A stretch of DNA of 24,896 bases from Candidatus Cloacimonadota bacterium (GCA_016932035.1 JAFGDR010000003.1:1-24896); one strand, 5' to 3'; shown: positions 15,448 to 23,409, numbered from the stretch's first letter. Program-made: numbers and translations. The notes: generated by a model from the letters alone, not told the origin.

Positions 15448-16496
15448 TGTCCCATTCTACATCCTGCGTCATTCCTCCTCCTTTGGTTTCAATCATCGTT
15501 CCGGCATATAATCGAGCTGAGGAGATCGATGAATTTCTCTCTTCTTTCGAGAAGCAAACGAAGAAGAATTTTGAAGTGATCGTTGTTGATGATGGCTCAA
15601 CTGATTCAACAAACCAAGTAATTGAAGACCATTCACCAAATCTCGATCTGAGATATTTTTTTCAGCAAAATAAAGGACCTGGTGCAGCACGAAATCTCGG
15701 GATGGAAAAAGCAAAAGGCACTATCTTTGTATTTATTGATTCTGACTGTACTGTTCCGGAAAATTACATCGAAAACCTATCTCAACACCTTAAGCACGAA
15801 GAATTCGATGCCTTTGGTGGACCCGACACCTGTCATGATGATTTCCCACCTTTTCTTAAAGCGATCAACTACTCAATGACCTCATTTATTGGAACAGGCG
15901 GCACACGTGGTTCGAAGGGTAAACAGCTGACAAGATATTATCCGCGCAGTTTTAATATGGGAATCAAACGAGAAGTATTCGATGCGATTGGCGGGATGAA
16001 TTCACTCAGACACGGACAGGACATGGAATTCTCGAATAGGATTTATGATGCAGGATTCAAGGTCACTTATTTTGATGATGTAAAAGTGTACCACAAAAGA
16101 AGAACGAATCTAAAGAAATTTTTTAAGCAGATATTCAACTGGGGGGTTACACGCATCAACCTCGGGAGAATCGATAAAAAAATGCTCAAACCGATCCACT
16201 TTCTGCCGGCGTTTGCTCTACTCGGATATATCGTCTCAGCTATTATTGCATTTTTCTTGCCTGTATTTTTATGGATATTTCTCGGGGAAAGTTCCCTGCT
16301 TGTTCTTATTCTCATCTTTGCATGCATTCAATCGACAATAAAGAATAAATCTTTTCGCGTCGGATTACTCTCAATTGTAACATTGCTTACACAAGTATTT
16401 GGGTATGGTGCAGGACTTATAGTCGGTGTTATTAAATCACTCTTTATTAAAAAAGGAAAGTGGATCACGGGATTTACGAAGAAGTATTATAAATAA
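15447..16496 (+). CDS. GT2 glycosyltransferase with C-terminal membrane helices
   Basis: A 349-residue protein. The GT2 catalytic part comprises VSIIVPAYNRAEEIDEFL, VIVVDDGSTDST, GPGAARNLGMEKAKG and FIDSDCTVP (Asp98-Ser-Asp100), followed by the acceptor-side HGQDMEFSNRI. Two or three membrane helices occupy about residues 248-320, and a basic tail (KKGKWITGFTKKYYK) ends the protein. This layout fits transfer of a sugar to a lipid-linked acceptor on the cytoplasmic face. The start overlaps the YfhO stop by one base (TGATG), indicating coupling. It is the last gene of the run; convergent minus-strand genes follow 45 bases later. Confidence 0.9.
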   Translation: MSHSTSCVIPPPLVSIIVPAYNRAEEIDEFLSSFEKQTKKNFEVIVVDDGSTDSTNQVIEDHSPNLDLRYFFQQNKGPGAARNLGMEKAKGTIFVFIDSDCTVPENYIENLSQHLKHEEFDAFGGPDTCHDDFPPFLKAINYSMTSFIGTGGTRGSKGKQLTRYYPRSFNMGIKREVFDAIGGMNSLRHGQDMEFSNRIYDAGFKVTYFDDVKVYHKRRTNLKKFFKQIFNWGVTRINLGRIDKKMLKPIHFLPAFALLGYIVSAIIAFFLPVFLWIFLGESSLLVLILIFACIQSTIKNKSFRVGLLSIVTLLTQVFGYGAGLIVGVIKSLFIKKGKWITGFTKKYYK

Positions 16497-16516
16497 ATTA
16501 ACTTACGACTTCTTTT
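16479..16516 (+). terminator. Weak candidate terminator at the end of the glycan locus
   Basis: AAGAAGT (16479-16485, inside the last codons of the GT2 gene) pairs with ACTTCTT (16508-16514), followed by TT. The loop is 22 bases, the stem only 7 pairs and the T-run short. It is in the right place between convergent genes but is weak, so other termination is possible. Confidence 0.25.
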
Positions 16517-16541
16517 ATACTTTTCTAAATAACTCTTGATT

Positions 16542-17180
16542 TTATTCCGATTTTCTCCTGCTTGCAATTGTCATAAAAACTGCCATAATAATCCAAAGTA
16601 CAATTGCCAAAGGAATTGAAACAAAAACCAAGATTGCAAAAGCCAAGAATGATGCAACCGGTGTCAGGGATGCAATAACCTTTTGCCTTTTTTCTGTTTT
16701 TGTTAGCGGACAAATATACAAATCATGATGATCTGCAACCAGTATAAGTACTACTTCCAAAGTACTTACGATAGCTACCCAAACCGAGAAGAATGATAAC
16801 GCTACCGGATTCACTGTATATTCTCCCAAGGTTGCAGCTGGAAGTGGCAACAACGCGATAAATGCAAGATAAAGCAGTTCTACAGTAATGTATCGGGCAT
16901 TCATCCCTTTGAGCGCAACGGTGAATTTGTGATTTGCTCTCCAGTAAAATGCAATCCACATAAATGTGAACGCATAAGCCACAAGTTTTGGCCACAATAC
17001 TAGGAGTGCATGTAATAATTCTGGGATAGAGCCAGCATCCTTCACCATCGGTAATCCAATTCCAACCGCTACGAGAGTTAATGCTATTGCAAAAACCGCA
17101 TCCGAAAAAAAGATCATTCTATCAAAAGCAGAGGTTCCTTTAGGATAGAATTTTTGATCCCAGGGGTCTTCTTTATTCAT
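16542..17180 (-). CDS. TMEM175-type channel protein (DUF1211)
   Basis: A 212-residue protein with six predicted membrane helices. The first helix carries RMIFFSDAVFAIALTLVAVGI, including the FSD motif that defines prokaryotic TMEM175/DUF1211 proteins. Characterised relatives assemble as tetramers and conduct K+ or other monovalent cations. Length and helix count match the single-repeat bacterial form. I start at the ATG at 17180 because AAGAGG lies 5-6 bases upstream; a GTG two codons earlier (17186) overlaps that site. It follows the NCS2 permease by 32 bases and may share its transcript. A potassium-conductance role is family knowledge; selectivity here is not visible. Confidence 0.85.
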   Translation of the reverse strand: MNKEDPWDQKFYPKGTSAFDRMIFFSDAVFAIALTLVAVGIGLPMVKDAGSIPELLHALLVLWPKLVAYAFTFMWIAFYWRANHKFTVALKGMNARYITVELLYLAFIALLPLPAATLGEYTVNPVALSFFSVWVAIVSTLEVVLILVADHHDLYICPLTKTEKRQKVIASLTPVASFLAFAILVFVSIPLAIVLWIIMAVFMTIASRRKSE

Positions 17181-17212
17181 AAACACCTCTTTTAAAAATT
17201 CTTCTTTTTATG

Positions 17213-18559
17213 TTACTGCGATCTAGGGAGAATGATATTGAGGATAATTGCTGTCAAACCGCCAGTAGAAATCGAAGAACCAAAAATATTTTGAATTATC
17301 TGTGGCATATTCTGTAATATCTGTGGTACGAACTGCACTCCCAGACCAAGTCCGAACGAGACTGCAAGAATGAGAAAGGAACGTCTGTCGAGTTTCGTTG
17401 TCGAAATAATCTTTATTCCAGCTGCAGCCACTGATCCGAACATTATCAATGTTGCAGCTCCAATCACAGAACTTGGAATTAATCTCAGCACGCCTCCCAC
17501 AATTGGAAATAATCCGAATACAAAAAGGAATATTGCGACGATCATTCCCACATACCTGCTGGCAACACCAGTCAGCTGTATCACTCCATTGTTCTGACTG
17601 AAGGTTGTGTTCGGAAATGTATTGAAAACAGAAGCAAGCATTGAATTGAATCCATCTCCCAACACTCCGCCTTTTATCCTTTTTATGTATAGATCACCCT
17701 GGATCGACTCGCCGGACACAACTGATGTCGCAGTCAAATCACCAATAGACTCGATTGTTGTAATAAGATAGATAATTGCAATAGGTATAAAGAACTCAAA
17801 TTTAAGATGGAACCCAAACTTGAACGGCACGGGTACACTCACAACCGGTAATGCCTGAATACTACTAAAATCAATCTCAACAAGAAAAAGTGAGAGAATG
17901 AAGCCGCACACAAGCCCGATCACTATCGAGGTCATGCGCAAAATTTGTGACTTACTCGTATTACACAAAACAATAACAATGATGGTCACAGCAGCAAGAA
18001 TAAGATTTGTGAAATTTCCAAACTGTCCCGAACCGCCTTTCAGTAAAGCACTTCCTCCGCCCATATCAATCACAGCAACTTTGATCAGACTCAACCCGAT
18101 CAGCGTAACAACAGTTCCGGTTACGGTCGGTGTAATGATCTTCTTCAGGAAATGCAAAAATCTGCTGATAATTATTTCTATGAACGAGCCAAGAAAACAA
18201 AGAGCAAATATTGTTCCAAGTATTTCCCGAGAAGAAGCACCTCGTTCTCTCATAATTAAACCTGCCGCAATAATCGGTGTTAGAAAAGCAAAATCTGTTC
18301 CCTGAATACTGAGAAGTCCAGATCCAACTGGTCCGACTCTCTTAATCTGAATGAACGTAGCAACACCCGACACCATCAGAGCCATTGAAATAAGGTAAGG
18401 AACTACCGCATGTAGATTCAGGATATTTCCAATAATGAGGGTTGGTGTAATGATGGGAATAAAGATCGCCAGAAAATGCTGCAAAGCTGCAAAAATAGCT
18501 TCTACCAATGGCGGTCTTTGATTCAACGTGTATATAATTCCAGATTTATTTTGCTCCAT
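17213..18559 (-). CDS. NCS2-family nucleobase permease (uracil/xanthine type)
   Basis: A 448-residue protein with about 12-14 membrane segments. It opens with the NCS2 pattern YTLNQRPPLVEAIFAALQHFLAIF, where the QH pair is characteristic, and carries GTDFAFLTPI, the substrate-site region TTIESIGDLTATSVVSGE and the GxFN-like GDGFNSMLASVFNTFPNTTFSQNNGVIQLTGVASR (family signature N-T-F-P-N-T-x-x-x-Q-N-x-G-x-I). The family exchanges H+ or Na+ with uracil, xanthine, uric acid or purines. QNNGV with TGVASR looks more like the xanthine/urate branch than uracil, but I would not fix the substrate. The start codon lies only 6 bases after the T-run of a strong hairpin terminator and no ribosome binding site is visible. 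Confidence 0.9.
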   Translation of the reverse strand: MEQNKSGIIYTLNQRPPLVEAIFAALQHFLAIFIPIITPTLIIGNILNLHAVVPYLISMALMVSGVATFIQIKRVGPVGSGLLSIQGTDFAFLTPIIAAGLIMRERGASSREILGTIFALCFLGSFIEIIISRFLHFLKKIITPTVTGTVVTLIGLSLIKVAVIDMGGGSALLKGGSGQFGNFTNLILAAVTIIVIVLCNTSKSQILRMTSIVIGLVCGFILSLFLVEIDFSSIQALPVVSVPVPFKFGFHLKFEFFIPIAIIYLITTIESIGDLTATSVVSGESIQGDLYIKRIKGGVLGDGFNSMLASVFNTFPNTTFSQNNGVIQLTGVASRYVGMIVAIFLFVFGLFPIVGGVLRLIPSSVIGAATLIMFGSVAAAGIKIISTTKLDRRSFLILAVSFGLGLGVQFVPQILQNMPQIIQNIFGSSISTGGLTAIILNIILPRSQ

Positions 18560-18565
18560 ATTAAT

Positions 18566-18607
18566 AAAAATGGAAGCTGAACGGTTAATGTGACCGACCA
18601 GCTTCCA
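18566..18607 (-). terminator. Rho-independent terminator after the decarboxylase gene
   Basis: TGGAAGCTG (18571-18579) and CAGCTTCCA (18599-18607) form a perfect 9-pair stem. Inner CGGT/ACCG pairs extend it beyond a small internal loop. On the minus strand the stem is followed by TTTTT (18570-18566). It lies directly after the decarboxylase stop and directly before the NCS2 permease start. Confidence 0.8.
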
Positions 18608-18620
18608 ATATTGTTAATCC

Positions 18621-20474
18621 TTATAGAGTTGACAGTATTTCCGCAATTTTTTGTTGCATGCTTTCCAGGTAGGTTTCCCAGTAATGCTCCACTACTTTAT
18701 CAATCATGAAGTACGGAGTAAGCACACAAGCACGCATGAGGCGGAAGCTGTGTACTTTATCCCATTCGGATTTATCAATCCCTAATCGCTTTGCAATGCC
18801 AACAGGGGCATCTCCATAATCAGCATAGGTAAATTCTGTGTGAGAGGTTATGAAATCATTTTTGAACACTGGTCCTGCTACATAAGAACTCAGATCATAA
18901 ATCTGGAAATTGAGCTCATTCATCTTTTTCAAGTCTTTATTGCCTTCAATATTGAATGCAAAATCAACCATATTGAAATCCGGTTTTGTGAGAGTATCCA
19001 TCTTTACTTTTGTTCCGTTTATGTTCAGAATCTTGTTCTTTTGGATATGATTGTAGAATCTCTGTGCTCCTTCGATGCTTGCACCGATGAGTCTGCCATA
19101 ACCTGTTATGTTCAAAGGTAAAACTCTATGGGCAACCCATACCGCTGCTGCGGTTGCTCCAGCTTTAGAACCTTCAAGGATATAGCTTCCAAGTAATGCG
19201 GGAACTTTGGTTCCTTTCTCAAATGTATACGCGGCAAAGTAGGAAATCGCATCGGTCATTCTTCTATCTTTTATCGTGATACCTCCTGCTGCGTAGGGCA
19301 CATAACCCATCTTGTGCGGATCTATGGTAACGGAGTCTGACTCTTCGATCGCTTTGAATGCATTGTACACATCCATGCTTGGCCAATCGATCTCATCCTT
19401 ATTGATAATGCCGTCTTTATGCAATCGGAGTCTCAGTTCATCATACGGGATAAATTTGAAATTCTCATCAAGAAAGATCGAACGTGCATAACCACCATAA
19501 GCAGCATCGATATGCAGATAGAAAGAGATTCCTTTCTTTTCTAGTTCCTTTCTAAGGGCAACGACCTGGTCGACATGATCAACTGCGCCTTCTTCTGTGC
19601 TTCCAACTACTGCAACGACTCCGAGTATGGGTATCTCCTTACTTACCAGATCATCAATCGTCTTTTTAAGCACATCGATATCCATTCTGTAATGTTCATC
19701 AACCTGGATGGAGATCACATTGTTCAATCCGAGTCCGATAATTTCACCGGCTTTTACCCATGAATAATGTTTTGTTTGCGGAACGATCCATTTACCAAGC
19801 TGTTTCTGAACGATGCCTGTTCCTCGAACAGATTTATCTCTGATCTCATCCCAGATATCTTTCACGTTCTCGGATAGATCGAGGATCTGCTCAACAGTCA
19901 TATTTGCAAGCTGCCAGTCTGATTTTCCTTCCACCAGTTTCGGGCGCAATTCTTTGATTGCAAAAGGTATCGACGTAAGATTTCTGGCATACCATATCGC
20001 TTCAAGGTTTGCCACGCTACCGTCTGTACAGATGTGTCCCCATGCTTTTTCGCGGTCATAGCCCATGAGGTCTGCAAAATCATACCCGCATTCTAGTTCC
20101 ATTGGAGACGTTGCAGTGGAAGCTTCATATGCAACGTTGTTCGGATTGTATAACATTGCAGCAATATAGCCGATCATTGCAGGCATCAGAATATCTGCAT
20201 TCATATGTCCGAGATAGCGCGGGGAATGCCAAGGCATTGACGTCTCTTTAAGTTTTGCACACACTGTATCGATCACCTGGTGAACCTTTTCCTCGGTCAT
20301 TCTGAAGTCTTTCTGATCCTTCTCATGCAAGGTGATAACAGGATCATCTTCCGGATGAAAATCTTTTCTCCAGAAAAGATGCTCATTTATCACATCGATG
20401 ACCTTCTCCTTAAAGAATTTACCATTCTCGGATTTAGGTCCTAAAAATAATCCGTTAATATCAATTTTATCCAT
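18621..20474 (-). CDS. tdc: Tyrosine-decarboxylase-like PLP enzyme (group II)
   Basis: This 617-residue enzyme resembles the enterococcal and lactobacillal tyrosine decarboxylases (about 620 residues) from end to end. It has GLFLGPKSENGKFFK, ending PWHSPRYLGHMNADILMP, NNVAYEASTATSPME, VPQTKHYSW (His236), GVVGSTEEGAV-like VVAVVGSTEEGAVD, YLHIDAAYGGYARS (Asp323) and TIDPHKMGYVPYAAGGI with Schiff-base Lys388. These enzymes release CO2 from L-tyrosine (some also L-DOPA or phenylalanine) to give tyramine, consuming a proton. AGGAG precedes the ATG, which lies one base after the antiporter stop. The close pairing supports a decarboxylation/antiport cycle. Substrate is inferred from similarity; glutamate decarboxylase is less likely because those are about 460 residues. 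Confidence 0.88.
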   Translation of the reverse strand: MDKIDINGLFLGPKSENGKFFKEKVIDVINEHLFWRKDFHPEDDPVITLHEKDQKDFRMTEEKVHQVIDTVCAKLKETSMPWHSPRYLGHMNADILMPAMIGYIAAMLYNPNNVAYEASTATSPMELECGYDFADLMGYDREKAWGHICTDGSVANLEAIWYARNLTSIPFAIKELRPKLVEGKSDWQLANMTVEQILDLSENVKDIWDEIRDKSVRGTGIVQKQLGKWIVPQTKHYSWVKAGEIIGLGLNNVISIQVDEHYRMDIDVLKKTIDDLVSKEIPILGVVAVVGSTEEGAVDHVDQVVALRKELEKKGISFYLHIDAAYGGYARSIFLDENFKFIPYDELRLRLHKDGIINKDEIDWPSMDVYNAFKAIEESDSVTIDPHKMGYVPYAAGGITIKDRRMTDAISYFAAYTFEKGTKVPALLGSYILEGSKAGATAAAVWVAHRVLPLNITGYGRLIGASIEGAQRFYNHIQKNKILNINGTKVKMDTLTKPDFNMVDFAFNIEGNKDLKKMNELNFQIYDLSSYVAGPVFKNDFITSHTEFTYADYGDAPVGIAKRLGIDKSEWDKVHSFRLMRACVLTPYFMIDKVVEHYWETYLESMQQKIAEILSTL

Positions 20475-20475
20475 G

Positions 20476-21903
20476 TTATTCTCCTTTATTTTCTTCTTTT
20501 TTGTTTTCTACTGCTTTCCATTCTGGCTTCCTGCATGCATAAATAATGATCGGAAGACTGACGAATACGATCAACCCAAGCGCCATGAAGATCACATAAA
20601 AGGTTGGACTCCCGATCTTAAGATTTGCAGGTGGGAAAAAACTAATCACGATTACAAAAAGCATGGTAAGAAATCCAAGCCCTCCAACGATCCACATGCC
20701 AACATTTCCTCCCGGAACTCGATAGGTTCGTTTTACATTCGGATATTTATATCTCAACTTGATACCAGCAGCAAATAAGAGCAAATACATAACTGCGTAC
20801 AGCACCGTCGTCAGGATAAGCACCATGAAGAAACCTGCATTTACTGCCGGGACAACCACGTAAATAAGTGCAACCAGCGTGATCATGCTTGCCTGGACCA
20901 GCACGAAATGTATTGGCACACCAGCACTATTAGTCTTCTGCCACCATCTGGGCATAAAGCCATTCTTTGCTACCTGGAGCATTGCCGTGGAAGGTCCAAG
21001 CACCCAGGTGCTGAGTTGACCAAAAGCACCGACTGCTGCCATGAATGCCACAACAGGAATAAGCCAATTGACATTTTGCTGATTAAAGAACACTGTAAAT
21101 GTTTGCATTATACCTGATGCCAAGTTAATTGAACTTCTTGGTTCAGCGATCTCTATAGCAAAAGCGCCGAAGATATTCATCAGCATAATAAGCACTGCCG
21201 CAACGAGCATGGCAAGAGGATAGTTCTTCTGGGGATTACTCACTTCATTAGCATGCACCGAAGATACCTCCATTCCTGAGTAAAGAAAGATTATCCCCAC
21301 AAAGAATGCAAGGTTTCCGATGCTTGAAAAATTTGGAAATAATTGTCCCCACGAAAACTTCGGAAGCTGAATGGGGTTTTTCCCAAGAAAGTATGCTAAT
21401 CCAAATCCGAGAATCAATATGAAAGGAATAAGCACACCTACCAGGAAGCCAACCGAGCTGATCAAACTCCCGGACTTCAATCCCTTTAAGTTGAAGATCG
21501 TAGCCACCCAATAAATAGCAATTGTGACAACTGCTATATAGATATTATTATTTGCAAGCTCCGGCTTAAAAATAAAAGCGATCATCGCTGCGATGAACGA
21601 TCCGATCATGACCATGCCGAAGAACATCTGCACCCAGAGCATCCATGAGCCGATGAAAGCAGCCCTGTCACCAAAAGCAAGCTTTATCCATTTGTAAACA
21701 CCACCTGCAGATGGCCATCCGGTTGCCAGCTCAGCCGAGATAAGCGCAGTTGGGATAAGAAAGATGATCGCAGCCACAAGCATGTAGAATATCTGCGCCC
21801 AGCCAGTTTCTGCCAGCATAGGTAAATTCCTTATACTCATAATGAACGCAAGCGTTATCATCACAAGTTTAAAAAGATTTAATTTGTGCGTGCTTTTTTC
21901 CAT
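20476..21903 (-). CDS. APC-family amino-acid/amine antiporter (TyrP/GadC-like)
   Basis: A 475-residue protein with about 12 membrane helices. The N-terminus KLNLFKLVMITLAFIMSIRNLPMLAETG is the start typical of the glutamate:GABA and tyrosine:tyramine branch of the APC superfamily. Later ELATGWPSAGGVYKWIKLAFG, SGMEVSSVHANEVSNPQKNYP and TYRVPGG also match. Family members exchange an external amino acid for the internal decarboxylated amine. Paired with the decarboxylase, the most likely exchange is tyrosine for tyramine. The C-terminus (EWKAVENKKEENKGE) is a short charged tail. AAGGAG lies upstream of the ATG. It is first in its operon, the reverse of the decarboxylase-permease order I recall from Enterococcus. 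Confidence 0.87.
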   Translation of the reverse strand: MEKSTHKLNLFKLVMITLAFIMSIRNLPMLAETGWAQIFYMLVAAIIFLIPTALISAELATGWPSAGGVYKWIKLAFGDRAAFIGSWMLWVQMFFGMVMIGSFIAAMIAFIFKPELANNNIYIAVVTIAIYWVATIFNLKGLKSGSLISSVGFLVGVLIPFILILGFGLAYFLGKNPIQLPKFSWGQLFPNFSSIGNLAFFVGIIFLYSGMEVSSVHANEVSNPQKNYPLAMLVAAVLIMLMNIFGAFAIEIAEPRSSINLASGIMQTFTVFFNQQNVNWLIPVVAFMAAVGAFGQLSTWVLGPSTAMLQVAKNGFMPRWWQKTNSAGVPIHFVLVQASMITLVALIYVVVPAVNAGFFMVLILTTVLYAVMYLLLFAAGIKLRYKYPNVKRTYRVPGGNVGMWIVGGLGFLTMLFVIVISFFPPANLKIGSPTFYVIFMALGLIVFVSLPIIIYACRKPEWKAVENKKEENKGE

Positions 21904-21945
21904 TCATTTTCTCCTTCTTATATTCATGCATTTCATGTATACAAA

Positions 21946-21975
21946 ATTCTCAATTTCTTTTTATTTTGATGTCAA
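21946..21975 (-). promoter_or_regulatory. Candidate promoter for the antiporter-decarboxylase operon
   Basis: On the minus strand a perfect TTGACA (21975-21970) is followed after 18 bases by GAGAAT (21951-21946), four of six matches to the -10 consensus. The predicted leader before the ATG at 21903 is about 35 bases and contains the AAGGAG site. Confidence 0.4.
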
Positions 21976-21981
21976 TAAAAA
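21958..21981. repeat. Inverted repeat overlapping the antiporter promoter
   Basis: TTTTTATT (21958-21965) and AATAAAAA (21974-21981) are perfect 8-base reverse complements around an 8-base centre that includes most of the TTGACA box. It is placed where a repressor could sit. The arms are almost pure A/T, so chance is possible. Confidence 0.35.
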
Positions 21982-22080
21982 TAGAAAATTTTGAGGGAAA
22001 TTTTAGTCATTTAAACGTATTATTAAATTCTGATGAACATTTAGGATATTAACAAAACATAATTCTTTTTTGAATTCAAC

Positions 22081-22114
22081 GTGAGGTATGAAGTAATTAT
22101 AAAACAAACCTCAC
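22081..22114. repeat. GTGAGGT/ACCTCAC inverted repeat upstream of the acyl-CoA dehydrogenase
   Basis: GTGAGGT (22081-22087) and ACCTCAC (22108-22114) are perfect 7-base reverse complements separated by 20 AT-rich bases. They lie just upstream of the candidate promoter at 22137. The GC-containing arms stand out in the surrounding AT-rich spacer. It could be an operator or a hairpin. Confidence 0.4.
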
Positions 22115-22136
22115 TTTAACCCCAATCCCGTATAAC

Positions 22137-22165
22137 TTGACTAATTTAAAGCCCATTTCATTTAG
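22137..22165 (+). promoter_or_regulatory. Candidate promoter for the acyl-CoA dehydrogenase gene
   Basis: TTGACT (22137-22142) and ATTTAG (22160-22165) are 17 bases apart. The -35 is strong and the -10 weak. The implied leader of about 20 bases contains the ribosome binding site GGAGG before the ATG at 22193. Confidence 0.35.
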
Positions 22166-22192
22166 GTAAAAATTCAAAATTCCGGAGGTTCT

Positions 22193-23341
22193 ATGGAATA
22201 CTTCTTAACAGAAGAACAGCAGGAAATCAAAGCGCTTGCACGGCAACTTGCTGAAGAAAAAATAAAACCAGTACGAGAAGAATATGACGAAGAAGGGATC
22301 TTCCCCTGGGATATAGTCAAGCAGATGGCTCAGACCGATCTTTTCCGTGTCATGCTGCCGGAAGAGTATGAAGGATTCGGCGGCAAGGTCATGGACCTTG
22401 TGGTCATGATGGAAGAGTTATGCCGTGTGGACAGCGGTATTGCACTGGCACTTGGCGGTACCGGACTCGGTATGTACCCGATCCTGCTCAGCGGGAATGA
22501 TGAACAAAAACAGAAATATCTCCCATCAATCGCAGATGGGGTAAAGTTAGCAGCTTTTGCTCTTACCGAAGCAAATGCCGGCTCCGATGCAGGCGGCATC
22601 AAGACAACTGCCACAAAAGATGGAGATCACTATATATTGAACGGCACAAAGCAATGGATCACCAATGGCGGTGAAGCGGACATTTACACCGTTTTCGCGC
22701 TTACGGATAAGTCAAAAGGTGCTCGTGGCGCATCGGCATTTATCGTGGAAAAAGGCACTGAGGGATTCAGTTTCGGCAAGAAAGAAAATAAGATGGGAAT
22801 CCGTGCTTCCTGTACAAGAGAGCTCATATTTGAAGATGTAAAAGTACCAGCTGAAAATCTCATTGGCAGAGAAGGAATGGGATTCATGATCGCAATGAAA
22901 ACCCTTGACAAATCACGTCCAATGGTTGCCTCTCAAGCGCTTGGAATTGCACAGGGCGCAATGGAAGAAGCAGTTCGATATTCCCATGAACGCCATCAAT
23001 TCGGCAATCCGATCTCTGCATTTCAAGCAGTCCAATTCATGCTTGCAGATATGGCGATCAAGGTTGAAGCTGCGCGTTCTCTCATCTATGCAACAGCCCG
23101 TATGATGGACTCTGGTGAAAAAAGATACAGTATGGAATCTGCAATGTGCAAAACCTTTGCGTCGGACATAGCAATGGAAGTGACCACCGATGCAGTGCAG
23201 GTGCTTGGTGGTTACGGTTACATGAAGGAATATCCTGTTGAAAAAATGATGCGTGATGCAAAAATAACTCAAATTTACGAAGGTACGAACCAGATACAAA
23301 GAATGGTCATCGCATCACATCTTCTTAAACAATACAAGTAA
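22193..23341 (+). CDS. Acyl-CoA dehydrogenase, butyryl-CoA-dehydrogenase-like
   Basis: A 382-residue flavoenzyme that oxidises a short acyl-CoA to the enoyl-CoA or, in fermenters, runs toward reduction of crotonyl-CoA. Readable signatures are FALTEANAGSDAGGIKTTA and QWITNGGEADIYTVFA (FAD site), KMGIRASCTREL, ERHQFGNPISAFQAVQFMLADM and QVLGGYGYMKEYPVEKMMRDAKI. Catalytic Glu363 lies in IYEGTNQIQR. Length and the position of the base match short-chain enzymes such as Megasphaera butyryl-CoA dehydrogenase. GGAGG lies 6 bases before the ATG. No electron-transfer flavoprotein or thiolase genes are adjacent, so chain length and direction are unresolved. Its GC content looks higher than that of the glycan locus. 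Confidence 0.93.
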   Translation: MEYFLTEEQQEIKALARQLAEEKIKPVREEYDEEGIFPWDIVKQMAQTDLFRVMLPEEYEGFGGKVMDLVVMMEELCRVDSGIALALGGTGLGMYPILLSGNDEQKQKYLPSIADGVKLAAFALTEANAGSDAGGIKTTATKDGDHYILNGTKQWITNGGEADIYTVFALTDKSKGARGASAFIVEKGTEGFSFGKKENKMGIRASCTRELIFEDVKVPAENLIGREGMGFMIAMKTLDKSRPMVASQALGIAQGAMEEAVRYSHERHQFGNPISAFQAVQFMLADMAIKVEAARSLIYATARMMDSGEKRYSMESAMCKTFASDIAMEVTTDAVQVLGGYGYMKEYPVEKMMRDAKITQIYEGTNQIQRMVIASHLLKQYK

Positions 23342-23348
23342 AGAGAAT

Positions 23349-23405
23349 GTCTAATATCGAATTTCTAATTTCTAATTTCCAGTTTCCATTTTCAAATCTC
23401 TAATT
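23349..23405. repeat. Tandem AATTTCT-type low-complexity repeat
   Basis: Between the acyl-CoA dehydrogenase stop and queH the sequence is built from degenerate units such as AATTTCT, TAATTTCT, AATTTCC and AGTTTCC, strongly pyrimidine-rich on the plus strand. It fills nearly the whole spacer and leaves queH without a visible ribosome binding site. Confidence 0.5.
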
Positions 23406-23409
23406 TAAT

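Noticed and set aside
16479-16541. A bidirectional terminator between the convergent GT2 and TMEM175 genes
   Set aside because: Only a 7-pair AT-rich stem with a long loop is visible. The reverse direction has no T-run, so only a weak plus-strand terminator was listed.
18560-18620. A purine riboswitch ahead of the nucleobase permease
   Set aside because: The spacer is only about 60 bases, is occupied by a terminator hairpin and has no conserved purine-aptamer core.
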